Positions 1-11,633 of a stretch of 64,000 nt of DNA are shown piece after piece. Position 1 is the stretch's first letter, and every line of letters starts with the position of its first letter. The DNA is from Asterella californica (taxonomy: Eukaryota > Streptophyta > Marchantiopsida > Marchantiales > Aytoniaceae). The DNA is taken from contig JAYKYS010000011.1 of NCBI GenBank assembly GCA_036924285.1, positions 5,952,001-6,016,000 on the forward strand. The letters are read 5' to 3'. Under the pieces are notes generated by a model, which had not been told where the DNA came from, searched no databases, and saw nothing but the letters and a program-made list of their open reading frames with translations. Made by a program: the position numbers and the translations under genes.

Positions 1-1960
1 CAATCTGGAATTAATATTCCAGGATCTTTTCTCGTGTCACTTCTACCGCCGGTGGATGGTTTTTGGTGGGACTGCACAACCTGACCTGTATAACTGAAAA
101 CTCCATGTAAGAAGTATGATCAAACAGGAAACTATAAGAGGGTCCCTATAAAATCCGACATTTGTTGTGGGAATCTGATCAAGTAAATCTCCACCCTTGC
201 AGTGACGCTCATATGTACAGTGGATCCATAGTAGAGAGTATTATTTCTGTTACCAAGAAAAGTCCTCCAAACTGAAATGATATATTTCAGTTTATAAAAT
301 AATAATATGAAATAAAATATTTTAGTTTATAAAATAATAATATGAAATAAAATACTTCAGTTGCAACTGGTTGCTGATTATTTTTCAGCAGTACTCTCGA
401 TCAGTCGATTTATCCTCATAACTGTAACTTTTCCTTAATTTAAGGCGTAAATAAACCGATAAGACCTACGAAATATAAAGATTTTTAAACATTTTTAAAA
501 ACATCTCCTCAATTAATGAAAGAGAAATTAGAGAGTCACTTCACTTCAAGTGAAAAGTCCTGCTCCTATATATTTTTTATTTTTATTTTTATATATATTG
601 ATCCGGCTCCTATATTTTTTATATATTTAACTTCAGATCGAGCCCTCTTGATAGCAGTTCCTCTTTGCGCTAAAGAGGCTGGTTGCGAACCGATACTCCT
701 ATTACTCTGATTTGCTGCTCTTACTGTTCGTTCTAACTTCTCAGTCAACTGTGCTTTTACTTCCAATATTTGCTTTCAGTTTTGTAGACAGTTCTTTCAT
801 GTCCGTGAAGAGAAATCTTCGTTTTCAAATACAGTACTAAAAGTGTTCGGCACTCGTGAAGATAGATCTTCACTGCCAAGTTTTTCTCAGGACTGCTCAT
901 CAAGTCTACTTTATTAATGAACTGTTTACTCTAGAAAATAAACATGTTTCTAGTGATCCTTCATTGCAGTTCAATAAGTAAGCGCGCGTAAGCGTGCATT
1001 ATATCACCTGGACTCAGTTCTTTTTCTGTATTTCAATTTCATTGTATTTTCTAGGTGGTATTATTTTCAGATCTAGCAAATCATATACTCTCAATGCAAG
1101 GTCTAGTCAAAACTGAATTATAAACAAACCCTTCTAAACTTATAAAATTAATTAAATCTTTTATTTTTATTTAGAATCTCTATATATTTTTAACTTTTTC
1201 TTCGTTCCTTATCCCGGAGTGAGATTCGAGTTCACGCGAGGCGGTCCCTAGACTTTGATAATTATCAGTCTTCTGATATGAAAGAAAATGCTTTGTTCAA
1301 GTTTATATTCAATAGCAATGTAGTGGAAACATGATATTTACACTATTGAAATTAATTTTAGTGTGAAATCAAATCCTGATTTCTTACCCTGAACTGCTAC
1401 CCACATGTATTAACGAGTTCTTCTGCCCTACGAGAAAACCCCCACCGCCACCACGCCAATCCCCGCACAAGAAGGTTGTCCTTTCCTTGCTTTCTGGCGG
1501 ATGTGCGCTTTGGACTTATATTTGATTGCATCCTCTTCAAGTATATCAGGTTCTGTTTTAGTTTGCTAGTTATAAACATCTAGCATCATGCTAATGTGTT
1601 CAAGCAGAACACATTAGCAGAACGTCTTTTGCAAATAACTTTCAATTTACACATTTACATGTTGAACTGTATTGTTTATTTGCGCATCTGAATATAAATG
1701 GTTTGTGTAATTCGTGCATCGCTTGTCCAATTTCCCGAAGTCAGGTGCGCGAACTAAGTTATCAGTACGATACGAATGAAGTCAGAAAACGAAGCATATA
1801 GTAACTCAGAATGTTACTAATTTCTTTAATAGACTGTAACTCAGTGGTAATGGTAATACTTTTCTATCCCGCCACATTAGGACGTCTATTGTGTGCTCTG
1901 GTAACTTTACAGCGCAGGTAAGGAGACTAGAGCAGACCAGCAGCAGCTGGCAGGTCTTGT
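1..1960. other. AT-rich intergenic DNA, no supported gene
   Basis: No reading frame here has a recognisable domain, and the short open frames are what chance would give in AT-rich sequence. The stretch contains a short tandem duplication (listed separately) and long A/T runs near 560-600 and 1140-1200. It ends at the left target-site duplication of the LINE. It could hold promoter, UTR or intron sequence of a gene outside the window, but nothing in the sequence shows this. Confidence 0.5.
291..353 (+). repeat. 35-bp tandem duplication (2 copies)
   Basis: A 28-base AT-rich block starting tttataaaataataat occurs at 291-318 and again, identical, at 326-353, giving a period of 35 bp. It reads as a simple local duplication with no coding content. 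Confidence 0.8.
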
Positions 1961-1977
1961 CCTGTCCTCAGGTCTTC
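1961..1977 (+). repeat. Left target-site duplication of the LINE
   Basis: The 17-mer cctgtcctcaggtcttc is repeated exactly at 9040-9056. The bases flanking each copy differ (t at 1960 against a at 9039; t at 1978 against g at 9057), so these are the exact limits. A 17-bp direct repeat bracketing an A-rich 3' tail is the hallmark of target-primed reverse transcription by a LINE. Confidence 0.95.
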
Positions 1978-2012
1978 TTCTTTTCTTTTTCTTTTTTTTT
2001 TTCTTTTAAGGA
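1978..2012 (-). other. A-rich 3' tail of the LINE
   Basis: On the minus strand this is a run of A interrupted by G (seen on the plus strand as cttcttttctttttc followed by ten or more t). It abuts the target duplication exactly, as expected for a LINE 3' end. Confidence 0.9.
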
Positions 2013-3002
2013 AGGGGCAGCACCCTCGAGGAAGTTTATTGCCCGGGGTGAAAGTACAATGAACTGTACAAACCGGCCCGTGGCCACTGATTAACAGTAA
2101 TGGTAACGCTTTTCACTAAATGCAGGGGAGGGGAGGTATTACACCTCCTAATCATGAGAATGGCCCGAAGGCAACTAGGAAGACCTAAACCTGACGTCAC
2201 TTTAATGTTCGACAAGAGGACGATGCTGTCAGTGGCCGCCTTGGACAAGATAGTGGCGGAGGCATAGTCGAGAGGAAAAGAGACTAATGTATCATGCTTC
2301 CTAAACAAGTTGGAGACTCTAGTGACAGTGGCCTGACCTAAATTGGGAATCTCTTGAGAGCTAGGAGGAGAAGAGCGTGCGCGGATGAAGGACAGAGGAC
2401 TAGTGTCGCAGCCGAGCCAGAAACCGTGTCTGATTCTGTCTTCATGATCGTCTTTCTGACGTACACCGCGCGTGCTCCTAGTTGACAGGCTTTGGTGCGG
2501 ACGACGAGGAAGAGACAGCAGTGGTGGGCTGTGTGACGACCAGATCGAGATCGAGGGCATTCTAGGGTGCTCGGCCACGTCAATCGCGGAGCCTTCATGG
2601 GATGAGGCCAGAAAATTGATGGACCCTGATCTTGACCAGCGCTGATTGTTTAGTAATTTAATACTGTCGTCCTCTGGCATCACAGGCCCCACAGTGTCAG
2701 AGATCGAGTAGCTTGCATTGATGAGAGTTGCATCGTCTTTCGAGCGAGTTTGTCCTGTTGTAGATCTCAGGTGTACAACCGGCTGTGATGGGATTAAACA
2801 TTTCTTGGATATCGAGCCATGAACATGTCCGCGGAGTTGCTGAGGTGGATGCGTTCTTCTACGTCCATGACGGTTGTCATCAAAGGAGCACCTTCTGATT
2901 CGTCGCTTTTGGTGACTGCATATCCAGCTAAGTCGCTTATTGGTGGTTGATCGTATGTTCACTTCTAACCTCTGTGTTGATATTCCATCTTTGTTGGAAA
3001 CG
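2013..3002 (-). pseudogene. LINE 3' region, possible decayed RNase H domain
   Basis: About 1 kb lies between the end of the zf-RVT frame and the A-rich tail. One minus-strand frame is open for 308 codons (2962-2036) but looks non-protein-like in its first half. Fragments in neighbouring frames resemble RNase H-type tails of plant LINEs: SSAHALLLLALKRF near 2360 and LDYASATILSKAATDS near 2270, reminiscent of the conserved 'AEALALLLAL' and 'ADALAK' regions. These fragments lie in different frames, so if the domain was present it is broken by indels. It may equally be an ordinary 3' UTR. Confidence 0.35.
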
Positions 3003-6000
3003 TCAGAAAGCTGGGCTTGTGGCTCTGGCTTCCATTATGTGACATTCCTGAAGCATTCTACTCTTTCTGACTTGCGAGTTGTGGTCGCCGTCGCCCTCGG
3101 TGCTTTGAATGGCTATCTTACATTCGCGCAAGATCCATCCCCAATCAAGAAGCCATCGTTTCTGTTTGAATACCCACTCATTCCGACTCTTCCATCCGGC
3201 GATGATGATCTGTGCAAAGGTGTAGGGGAGGGTAGAACCTGATTTTCGCTTCTTCTTGCAGCTTCGGATGACTCCGACTAAGCTATCTACTTCCACTATG
3301 TCGCTGCTGGTGCCTCTCCCTATAAATTTGAGCTCGTCCCACCAGCGCTTTATAGCCTTACAACTCCAGAACATATGGTCTATGTCCTCCACGTTGCCAG
3401 TGCACAGCCTACATAGCCCCGAGTCTTTGCCCCATTTCAGTGCTCTAGCTCCAGTGTAGTATCCACTTTGAGTAACCTTCCAAATGATTATCTTAATCCT
3501 AGTCGGGTATCTACCTGACCATACTCCTTTGAAGTATTTACCCCAGTGTTCTTCGGATAGGGAGATGCGCCATATGTTGTTTAGCACTTCAGACTGAATA
3601 CTCTAAGCCTGTATGATTTCTGACCACTGTTTATTGAGAAAACACCATCCTTCTAATTGCTTGTTGCTCCCCTCCACGAACCATTGCCAGTTGTCCCCTT
3701 GTTGTAGTGTATCGAGCAAGGAGCCTCGCAGCATGATAGACCAGCTACGTAATCTGTCCATTTCGAACGTGTCTGCAGTCCACGGCTGTGTGAGGATGTT
3801 GCACTTGTTCTCTCCTTCCCACCTTGCCTCATCCCATAGCTCGGCTAGCTTGGTGATCCGATTCCTTCTAGCCCACCTGATCACTTTCTCCTTCTCAAAT
3901 TTCCCTTTTACTAATCTAGCAGCTGCCGTGACAGATGTATTGCCGCTGATTCTACTGATGTTATCTATGAATATCACCTTGTGCCTTACTCTAAACCAAG
4001 TTTGAAGTATGTTGTTGATTGTTTCTGCATTGCTGATCCGCACGCTTTCTCCTACCAGCATCCATTCCTGGGTTGACCATCCTAGTCGTTCACGCTTCTC
4101 TTTTCTTTCTCTGTTAGTCATCTGCATCAAGTGGTGAGCTAGATGTTGCCATTCCTCCACAGGGTCGTTGAGCAGGCTGGTAGCTAGTTTGAGCTGGAAC
4201 CTCTTCGCTTGGACTTGTGATGAGTGTAAGTCTAATCCGCCCTGCTCCTTCCTCTGTAGAATAGTTCTCCAAGCTACTAGTGGTTGTTTCGGCCTTCCTT
4301 CATCATTTTTTCCCCACACAAACTCCCGACACAGTCCTTCCAGCTCACTATATCCTCTTTGTGTGAGTGATTGTGTGAGGAGAGCGTATACTGGTATGGC
4401 TTTCAGTATATGCTTGGTCATCACCACCCGCCCTTGGAAAGAAAGGAACCGGTTTGACCATCCATGCAGTTTCTTGGTGATCTTGTCTAAGACAAATCTA
4501 TCTCTTGCTTCGGGAGATACCTTACATCCTAGTGGAAAACCTAAATACTTAATAGGTTCGCCAACCTTCGCTACCTTGCATCCACTATCTATCATCCACT
4601 GGGGGATAGCACCTTGAACAAATGATATTATCGTGGATTTCTCCACGTTGAGTTTGGCACCCGACATCCTCTCGTAGATCCTCACAGCCGCCTTCAGTGC
4701 TTCAAAGTTCGCTCCCGCAGCTTTCAGACCGACTCCAGTGTCATCAGCAAACAGTTGATGGAGAAGTCTGTGGCCTCCACCTATGTCTATGCCTTCTAGT
4801 TTTCCTTCCTCTTGGTGTTGGCTTAAGATACTCATCAGAGGTTGAGTGGTTAGAGCGAAGAGGAGAGGTGCTACGGAGCAACCTTGTCTAATCCCCCGGT
4901 TGATTGATATCTCCTCCGTGAATTCACCGTTTACATACACTTTTGAGTTGGCTCCTTCAACCATGCTTCTCAGGACCCCTACGAATGTTGGACCAAACCT
5001 CATATGCTCCAGAACTGCCCAGAGGAAGTTGTGTCGTACGCGGTCGTAAGCTTTGGCGAAGTCGAGACGTACAAACATCGCGTCTTGTTTAGACTTGAGA
5101 GCCCATTCCGTTGCTGTTTTGACTGAGAGGATGTTATCTGAGATTCTTCTTCCTCTGATAAAGCCCTTCTGCTGTGAGTCAACTAGCTTTCCAACGACTT
5201 TCTGCAACCTGTCTGCCGTGATTCTACTTAGTATCTTATAGCTAGCTGTGAGCATCGTCAGCGGTCTCCAGTTGTTTAGGTGCTCCTTGGCGCCTTCCTT
5301 TGGCAGCAGTTTGATGACTCCAGTTTTGATCTGCCATGGAATGGCACGTTCTGTCCAGCAAGTCTGTATGTATTGGACACAATCAGCTTCTATCAACTCC
5401 CAGTATTCTTGCAGTGCCTCACTGGTGATCCCATCTATCCCTGGAGCTTTATCTTTCGGTAGACTCTTTACTACTTCCTTAATTTCTTCCGTAGTAGGTA
5501 TAGCCTCAAGTTCCGCAGCTTCTTGGTCGGTGAGGGTTTTCTTTGTTAACTGCCTGAGTATCCGGTGTAGCTGAACTTCCCTAATATCAGAGTCTGCGAC
5601 TTCCTCTGAGTACAGTTGTTTGTAGAACTTGTGGACCTCCGCCAGCACTTCCTTTTCTTCAGTGACTATATTGCCATCAGATTTCCTGATAGCCTTGATT
5701 GATTCTCTTTTCTCCTTTGCCTTGGCCTGAGCGAAGAAGTAAGAGGTCGGTGCATCTCCCACTGCTAACCACTTAGCTCTGCTCCTACGTTTCCACCGCA
5801 TGGCGTCCTTGTGCTCCATCCTTCTTAGTTTGTCTTCTTCCTCAACTAGTTGCTTTCTCACAGCTTCCTCTGGGTGGACTGCTAGGTGTCCTCTCAAGGA
5901 CTTGAGGTTTTGCTGAAGTATCTCCACGCTGCCGTCCCTTTTCCTCAGATCCTTTTGCTTAGAACGGAGGATTCTGCGGATCTTACGCCACTTAAGTACC

Positions 6001-6878
6001 CACTTTACCCTACCATCGCTGGTTATCTTCTGATCCTCCTTCCAACTGTGTGTCACTGCTTCCTTGACTTGCTCGTCTCTTAAAGTGTCTACTTCCACCT
6101 TGAAGTAGTTGTGGATAGCTCTACTCCTCCTTGCCTGTCCTTGCATAGTGATATCGGTAACTACTGGTGCATGATCAGATAACACTTGACTACAGTCATG
6201 TTTGTGTTTAGCAATGTTATCAATCCAATCAGCAAACTGGCTAACATAGCATCTATCTAATCTTGACTGATCTACTCGGTTTCCATAGATCGATTGTCGA
6301 GTGAACAGTGGGCCCTCTATCTGTGTAGCTATGTGTCTGGAGTCTATTAATTCTAGACTACGCACTGCTCTCGTCCAAGCTCGGTGTTCCGCTCCATGAA
6401 TTACTGCCGAGGGACCCCTTGCGTCTGTCTGTGACTCTACCATGTTGAAGTCTCCATATATTAACCACCTACCTGCTTCTAGGTTGTCTTCCATCCATTT
6501 CCAAAGGGCTACTCTCTCCTGTCTCTCATTCGGGGCATGTAGTGATATGACTCCCACTACCCCTACCTCAGTTTTAATCTTTAGCCAGCAGAGTTTTCCA
6601 TTGCCTCTACCTCCTACTTCGAGAACAGTGGTATTGTTTCTGTAGACTATAGCCGCGCTGCTTTTGCCGTTTGGATTTGTGTCTACTACATATCCTCCGT
6701 TGGGAGATAGTGAACCTAGCCTTTGCTTGAGTTTCCATCCTTCGCAGTTGACTTCTTGGAGGCATACTAGATCTACTCCTTTGTAGTCTCTTTCTACAAT
6801 CATCCTCGCCCTTCTGCACCTAGACTCGTCTGAGAATCCATTCACATTCCAGCTAAGTATTTGTAGTGTATTCATCAT
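3003..6878 (-). pseudogene. LINE ORF2: endonuclease, reverse transcriptase, zf-RVT (one in-frame stop)
   Basis: Begins ATG ATG at 6878, immediately after a TAG. The N-terminus is an APE-type endonuclease (SWNVNGF near residue 9, CLQEV near 38, YGDFNM near 143, SDHAPVV near 235). The reverse transcriptase follows (RLDFAKAYDRV, GIRQGCSVAPLLFAL, the FADD catalytic box near residue 720, then YLGFPLG). A TAG at 3605-3603 interrupts the frame after 1,091 codons. The same frame continues for 194 more codons and contains the zf-RVT finger (LCRLC...HMFWSC). The ancestral protein would have been about 1,290 residues, normal for plant L1 ORF2. A readthrough or truncated product would keep the RT but lose the C-terminal finger. 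Confidence 0.93.
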
Positions 6879-8986
6879 CTATCGGTTTGAAGATCCCCTC
6901 CCTGCTCCTCCTCGGCTAGCTGCTTTCCATTGTGGATTGGAACCTCTATCTGCTGTGTGCACATATACAGGGTTGGATTCAAGTCGATGGTAAGATGATT
7001 CACCTCTCTCTCCTGTTTGAGGAGTGTGTTGATTGTCTTTGTCAGGTTGTGACGATGACCTCTGAGCTGGCTGAGGAAGTAGCCCTGTTGTGCCTCCTTC
7101 GCTACCTCCTTGCGTTGGATTCACCGTTTGTGGTCTCAGGTGTTTCAGATTCCGTTCTTCGGATAGACTAGTACGTCTCTCGCTAGTGTCTGGTTGGTCT
7201 CTCTTCTTCCCGCCATCCTCCATCTCTGACCTCTTTTCGACAGTCTCGCGAAGACCGGGTTGTGGATGGTCTGTAGTATTCTGTGCTTCACTTCCTCCCT
7301 CGTTTATGCTGCTCCTAGTAGATCTATTCCCTTCGTGGATGACTTTTAGGCCTTCATCGTTGTTGTCTTCTCCTAAGATTCCCTTCTCTTCGTCTTCAGT
7401 GATGGTCTGTGCTAATATCTTGTATTTATTTTCCTCACGCGTTGGACCTACCTTCTTTGGCTGCACGGTAGCCTTCCATTCTTCCTCGATCTTTTTATCT
7501 GTACTTCCTTGAAGTCTTCTTCTGCACCCTTCTTACCTATGGTCTCCGTTTGTGCTGACCTGGCTCCTTCCTGTCCCAGGTTGATTGTCCCTGTTCCTCC
7601 AGAGTTTTGTTTACCAGTGTTGGGTGTTGCTTGGTTGTTGGCTTGTGCTTGGACCTGGACGAGGTTGGGGGTCGATCTCCTTCTGTTCTTCGGGCAGTAT
7701 CTGGCTATATGCCCCCTTTCCTTACAGCTAAAACACGCGTCTGGCAGCCCTCGATATGTAATGTTGAACTTGTAGCTTCCGCATCCGGGAACGTTGATCT
7801 GGAGGTGTTGACTCAGTTCCTCTTCCAAGTTCACCAAAATACAACCCTTTATGTTTATGAACCGACTCCTCCCTTCTACATTAGGGATGTGTAGGGGGAT
7901 GCCTATAGACGCTAGCATTGCGTGTGCTTTATGTGTGAAGATCTCGTCCACTTGTTCTATTTCTGCCCATACCGGTGTCTTCTTCCCTCTGACCGTCTTG
8001 TCATTCATCCCAGGTTGCCACGGTAGTGCAAAAACCATTCGGTTATGCATGTAATGTGGGCTTTCTGCCATAACCCTAATCCTTTGCACTTCTGAGCCTG
8101 TCACTATGAGGAAGCTGTGTTTGCCGATTACCCTGACCTGCTCAATGAAGACTCCTAGGCTCTGGGTAAGTGTCCTTTCTGCCCAGGCTATGACCTCATC
8201 CCTGGTGGGGTTGAAGTCTACGGTGTGAAGAACAAAAGCTTTCTTGCGGAGGTATACTAGCCTTCCTGCTACCTCGTGTCGGTCGATAGTGATCTCTGCT
8301 GTCCTGACACTCTTCTGTTGGTCGGCTGCAGGTAACTCTAGTAGTAGTTCTTCAAGCTCCCCGTCGTCCAACGCCGCACCTCCGGTCCAATCAACGCTTA
8401 CTGAGGTACCTGGGATGAAGCTGCGATCTTCGGCCGGCAGCGTTTGGTCGTTGACATCTATTTTTCTGTTGATCTTCAGCGGGTTTAGCCCCACAGTGTT
8501 CCCCCAAGCGGACTGGGGTTTTGCTACTGTGTTGCTTGGTAGATGCGCATCGCTCTTGGGCTTCGTGATTTGGCGGTCAACAAGTGGAGGATAGTGTTCC
8601 ACATCGACTGGAGGCAGTTCTGAGGCAGCCTGTTCGGGGTCTGCGTAGATGGCACCTTCTGCCCTAGCCTCCTCCATATCAGCTTCATTATAGTCGTGTT
8701 CTGCTACCTCCTCGTCGTCCCACACGTTCTCTTCATTGAGGTTGATCTCCCTGCTGTACATCTGTGATCCATTTCTTAGATCTAGGGTGCCAGCCATAGT
8801 CTCAGAACCCCTGGCGACCTCCTGGCCCTTTAGAATTTGCTTTCCTAACATCTGGTTTGTAAGTTCAGACAATACTATTCTGCCTGAGCCTCCATTCTGG
8901 CGGATCTGTAGTGCTCTATCGATAAATTGGCTACATTTTGAGCTTCTTTGTTTCAGTGCTCTCGTCTCTTTACCTAAGCCTACCAT
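6879..8986 (-). pseudogene. LINE ORF1: RNA-binding protein with CCHC zinc knuckle (frameshifted)
   Basis: Starts at ATG 8986, about 53 nt from the element's 5' end, and is open for 512 codons to 7448. Near residue 420 is a retroviral-type zinc knuckle, CFSCKERGHIARYC (CX2CX4HX4C), preceded by the segment (DEIFTHKAHAMLASIGIPL) typical of the DUF4283-like nucleic-acid-binding region of plant LINE ORF1. Around 7490-7510, at a five-A run, sense coding passes to the -1 frame, which is open from 7466 to 6879, reads KKVGPTREENKYKIL, and ends with the TAG adjoining ORF2. I infer a one-base indel. No classical slippery heptamer is in phase, so programmed frameshifting is less likely. Confidence 0.85.
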
Positions 8987-9039
8987 GCGCGGCGACTCTC
9001 TCTACCTCCGTCTTTAGCGGACCTCAAGTCTCTGTCTTA

Positions 9040-9056
9040 CCTGTCCTCAGGTCTTC
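9040..9056 (+). repeat. Right target-site duplication of the LINE
   Basis: Exact second copy of the 17-mer at 1961-1977; it marks the LINE 5' boundary at 9039. Confidence 0.95.
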
Positions 9057-10027
9057 GTTGCTTTGCTTGTAGCCTTGTACACGTTTGTGGTAGAAAGCTA
9101 AACTTTTTGGCAGTCAGCCTAGATAACAAGTTGACGATCCATACATGTGTGTTGGTTCCGCATCTCAGTACATCGCTGACATACTCCTGCATAAAGCTGT
9201 CAAACGCTTCTAGGCAACACAATGAGTTATGCTTGTAGACATCAGTCATGCATCTATCATTATTGCATCTGCCCATCTACCTGCCTATGCAGTTGCACTA
9301 AGAATATTGGAATGACAGGTTACAGAAGTTCCACGGTTTCAGGATCTTGACTGCAGCTCCTGAAACTACAGTACTGCGCAGGCCCACCCAGGTTTTTCCT
9401 GCTTACCTGTAATTTGCCGGCGGTTTTTGACTATTGACGGACTATTGTGTTAATTCACCGGCGAATTTTAGCATTTTTTGAGTATTTTTTCACTTTTTCG
9501 TTATTTTGAGAAAGAAATTATCCGAAGCATTCTCTACTTCTCCTGCATTTTTAGAAAGTTGCCGGGGCACATTACACGGGATGCCGGATCTAGGCTGGCG
9601 CTGATTTCCGGCTACTTGCTCGGACATACCATACGGAAAAGCAGAAGAAAATAACGAGCGCATAATGTAACTAATAATGTACACCGCAAGTTCAGTCCGA
9701 TACTTCACTGTCCACTCGTGTGCGAACAAAAGTGAAGAAGATAATTCCACAGAAATTCTGGTTGCATAAATACTCGTGGAAAGTGTTTATGTAAAAGGAA
9801 GGAATGTAAGTAGACAAAATTAGACTACCATAGCTAGAGTAGATTGAAGTGTCGAGACGTCCTTCAATACTTGTCATCTCCTATTGAAGTCAGTTCAGAG
9901 GCATATGACAGAACTGTGGGGTCAGCAGTAGGTACCACTTCAGCCTGTAAAAGCGAGCTGGCTTGCAGACAAGCTTCTGTCTCTTGGCGAACAGAGTGTT
10001 GGTAGACATGTCTGGTCTGTTTCAGTC
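9057..10027. other. Intergenic DNA between the LINE and the GLTP gene
   Basis: No recognisable coding sequence. A 79-codon minus-strand frame (9276-9037) crosses the LINE target duplication and has no known motif. The stretch lies just downstream of the GLTP stop codon and so should hold its 3' UTR and polyadenylation site, but no clear signal can be assigned. Confidence 0.5.
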
Positions 10028-10633
10028 TCACGAAGGCTTAAGATCATCCATACCCACGCTTTTCAGAAAGTTATGATTGTCTTGCAGGATAGGTGAGAAT
10101 GTGGCAACAAACTTCTCTATGTCCACGCTCAAGTTCCCTTCTCCGAGGAGCTGGTAGAACTTGTTCCTGTCAGGTACAAGTTTCATGGCCACTGCAAAAG
10201 CGGCAGTCGCCACCCATCCATGCCACTTCTTTAAGGTCGCAGCATACGCCTCATTTGATGCTTGATTCATAGTCCAGTCTGGGTTCGTCAGCAAATTGCG
10301 GAAGAGCTCCACCAAAAAGTCCATTGCCCTTGTGAGCCACAGAAGACCATTTGTACAACTCGCCGATTTCTTGGCTGTCTTGTCTGCTACTTCTTTGCGG
10401 ACTATGTCATGCAGGAGATAGTACGATGTAGAATCAGTCGCATACTTGGCATCGAGTCTGTCGATGTTTCCCCCAACATCGGACTTCACAAGTGACATGG
10501 AGGTCCCAAATTTGTGGATCACCGGCAGAACGAGACGGCACACATCCAGGAAAGGCTTTGTCAGAATATCTCCTGTCGGTGACTTCACATGGGGCATCGC
10601 TTGTAATGCCGGAGTGAAAACTGTCTCTGTCAT
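10028..10633 (-). CDS. GLTP: Glycolipid transfer protein, GLTP/ACD11 superfamily
   Basis: A single-exon gene for a soluble cytosolic lipid carrier that moves glycosphingolipids or related lipids between membranes. From the ATG at 10633 the product is 201 residues, the usual plant GLTP length (about 200). The lipid-headgroup recognition centre is complete: D52, N56 and the basic R59 in KSDVGGNIDRL, W99 in GLLWLTRAMDFL, and H138 in LKKWHGW. The fold is all-helical. An upstream in-frame ATG at 10756 would add 41 residues (starting MTFKRIRS) that do not resemble the family. I prefer 10633 because MTETVFTPAL matches the usual plant N-terminus; the upstream part is probably 5' UTR. No break or unusual feature is seen. 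Lipid specificity (glycosylceramide against ceramide-1-phosphate) cannot be told from these residues. Confidence 0.94.
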   Translation of the reverse strand: MTETVFTPALQAMPHVKSPTGDILTKPFLDVCRLVLPVIHKFGTSMSLVKSDVGGNIDRLDAKYATDSTSYYLLHDIVRKEVADKTAKKSASCTNGLLWLTRAMDFLVELFRNLLTNPDWTMNQASNEAYAATLKKWHGWVATAAFAVAMKLVPDRNKFYQLLGEGNLSVDIEKFVATFSPILQDNHNFLKSVGMDDLKPS

Positions 10634-11324
10634 CGTGAGAAAAGATTCAAGTACCTTTCTTTGGAGACAGAGTATGAACTTCTCCTGAGATACTCCTGCA
10701 GGAACCAGAACAGATCGTTGCTCTTTCGGTATACTTCGAATTCGTTTGAAAGTCATTCATTCAGCATGAGAACAGAAAGCGATTTTGCATCTGCGGCGAT
10801 CAGTACAGGTTGACCGTGTGATTCTATTTGACTCTACCGCGAGCCAGCCATCCATCAACCAGCGCCTTGAACGGACTAAACAGCAAACAAAGAAAGAATC
10901 AAAAAAGGGTAAAGAGGGATCAATCCACGCAAGCGAAGAGAAGAGAAATCTCACCCACAGTTCGCCTTCGATCTATTGTGAAAAGCGCGCTGGGAAGACC
11001 TACTTGCACCGAGAGCAGGCTGATTAATGCTGTTGACAGAGCAAGCGATACAGAGGCCGTTTTCTTTCCTTTACTTGCCTCTGCCTCCAGTGCATCTCAG
11101 ATTTCTTCTCCTGTCCGAACAAATCACCAAAAGAAGTGCTCTGAGATCTGCTGTGTGTATATATACCTACTTACCTACCATTCTCTGTCTATGCCCCTTC
11201 TTCCAAACTGTCGTCTATTCCGCCTGGTATTATGCTTCCGGGAGGTGAAGCTTCTGTTTTCACGTCATTTCTTATAATTTCATTTCATGTCTTGAGAATA
11301 TGTTCTTCTAATTATACCGGCTAA
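10634..11324. other. GLTP upstream region
   Basis: Contains the presumed 5' UTR and promoter of the minus-strand GLTP gene. Short overlapping frames on both strands show no domain. A T-rich stretch followed by ttgctctacag near 11347-11357 could be a plus-strand splice acceptor for the candidate exon at 11358-11633. Confidence 0.4.
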
Positions 11325-11633
11325 TTGTACACGCATATGTTGTGTACCTTGCTCTACAGTCACACCCGTCTACTATTCCCTTGGTTACCAGACAACGAAT
11401 GGGCATTCCCAGTTGAGCTGGTCCACGCTGCAGTTGCAAGAGGTGAGACCTTACACCATTACATGGTGTCTGGCCGAACTAGGACCACTGAACCTGAACC
11501 AAAACCAATTGAAGTTATTGACGATGGAGCTGCAGTCCAAGCTTCAGAACGGCGACGAGAAAATGAAAGTAACTCCACTAGACCTTTTCAGTATGCTGCC
11601 ATTGAATCAGCAAAGAAGTTTAGATCTGATTAA
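11325..11633 (+). CDS. Candidate terminal exon or short gene, unidentified
   Basis: A plus-strand frame whose latter part looks protein-like (FPWLPDNEWAFPVELVHAA, a linker rich in Glu and Pro, then FQYAAIESAKKF) and ends in TAA. A pyrimidine-rich tract with a CAG acceptor lies at 11347-11357, so it may be the last exon of a gene whose upstream exons lie between 10.8 and 11.3 kb, head-to-head with GLTP. I do not recognise the family. It could also be a chance open frame. No transmembrane segment or signal peptide is evident. Confidence 0.28.
   Translation: MYTHMLCTLLYSHTRLLFPWLPDNEWAFPVELVHAAVARGETLHHYMVSGRTRTTEPEPKPIEVIDDGAAVQASERRRENESNSTRPFQYAAIESAKKFRSD

Larger units (their letters stand above)
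1978..9039 (-). mobile_element. Nearly full-length L1-type LINE (non-LTR retrotransposon)
   Basis: A 7.06-kb element read on the minus strand: a 5' leader of about 53 nt, ORF1 with a CCHC zinc knuckle, ORF2 with endonuclease, reverse transcriptase and zf-RVT domains, a ~1-kb 3' region, then an A-rich tail at 2012-1978. A perfect 17-bp target-site duplication flanks it. The order and domains match the plant L1 clade. ORF1 carries a one-base frameshift and ORF2 a single in-frame TAG, so this copy is probably not autonomous. The intact target duplication and otherwise long open frames argue for a fairly recent insertion. Whether the 5' end is complete cannot be settled from one copy. Confidence 0.95.

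Noticed and set aside
2036..2962. A 308-codon minus-strand ORF as an independent gene
   Set aside because: It lies wholly within the LINE 3' region and has no coherent domain, and better protein-like fragments are in other frames.
7440..7520. Programmed -1 frameshifting between LINE ORF1 frames
   Set aside because: The A5 run is not in the phase of a classical X XXY YYZ slippery site, and no clear downstream pseudoknot is seen. A one-base indel is simpler.
10633..10756. N-terminal 41-residue extension of GLTP
   Set aside because: The family N-terminus starts at the second ATG and the extension has no similarity or targeting signal. It is treated as 5' UTR.
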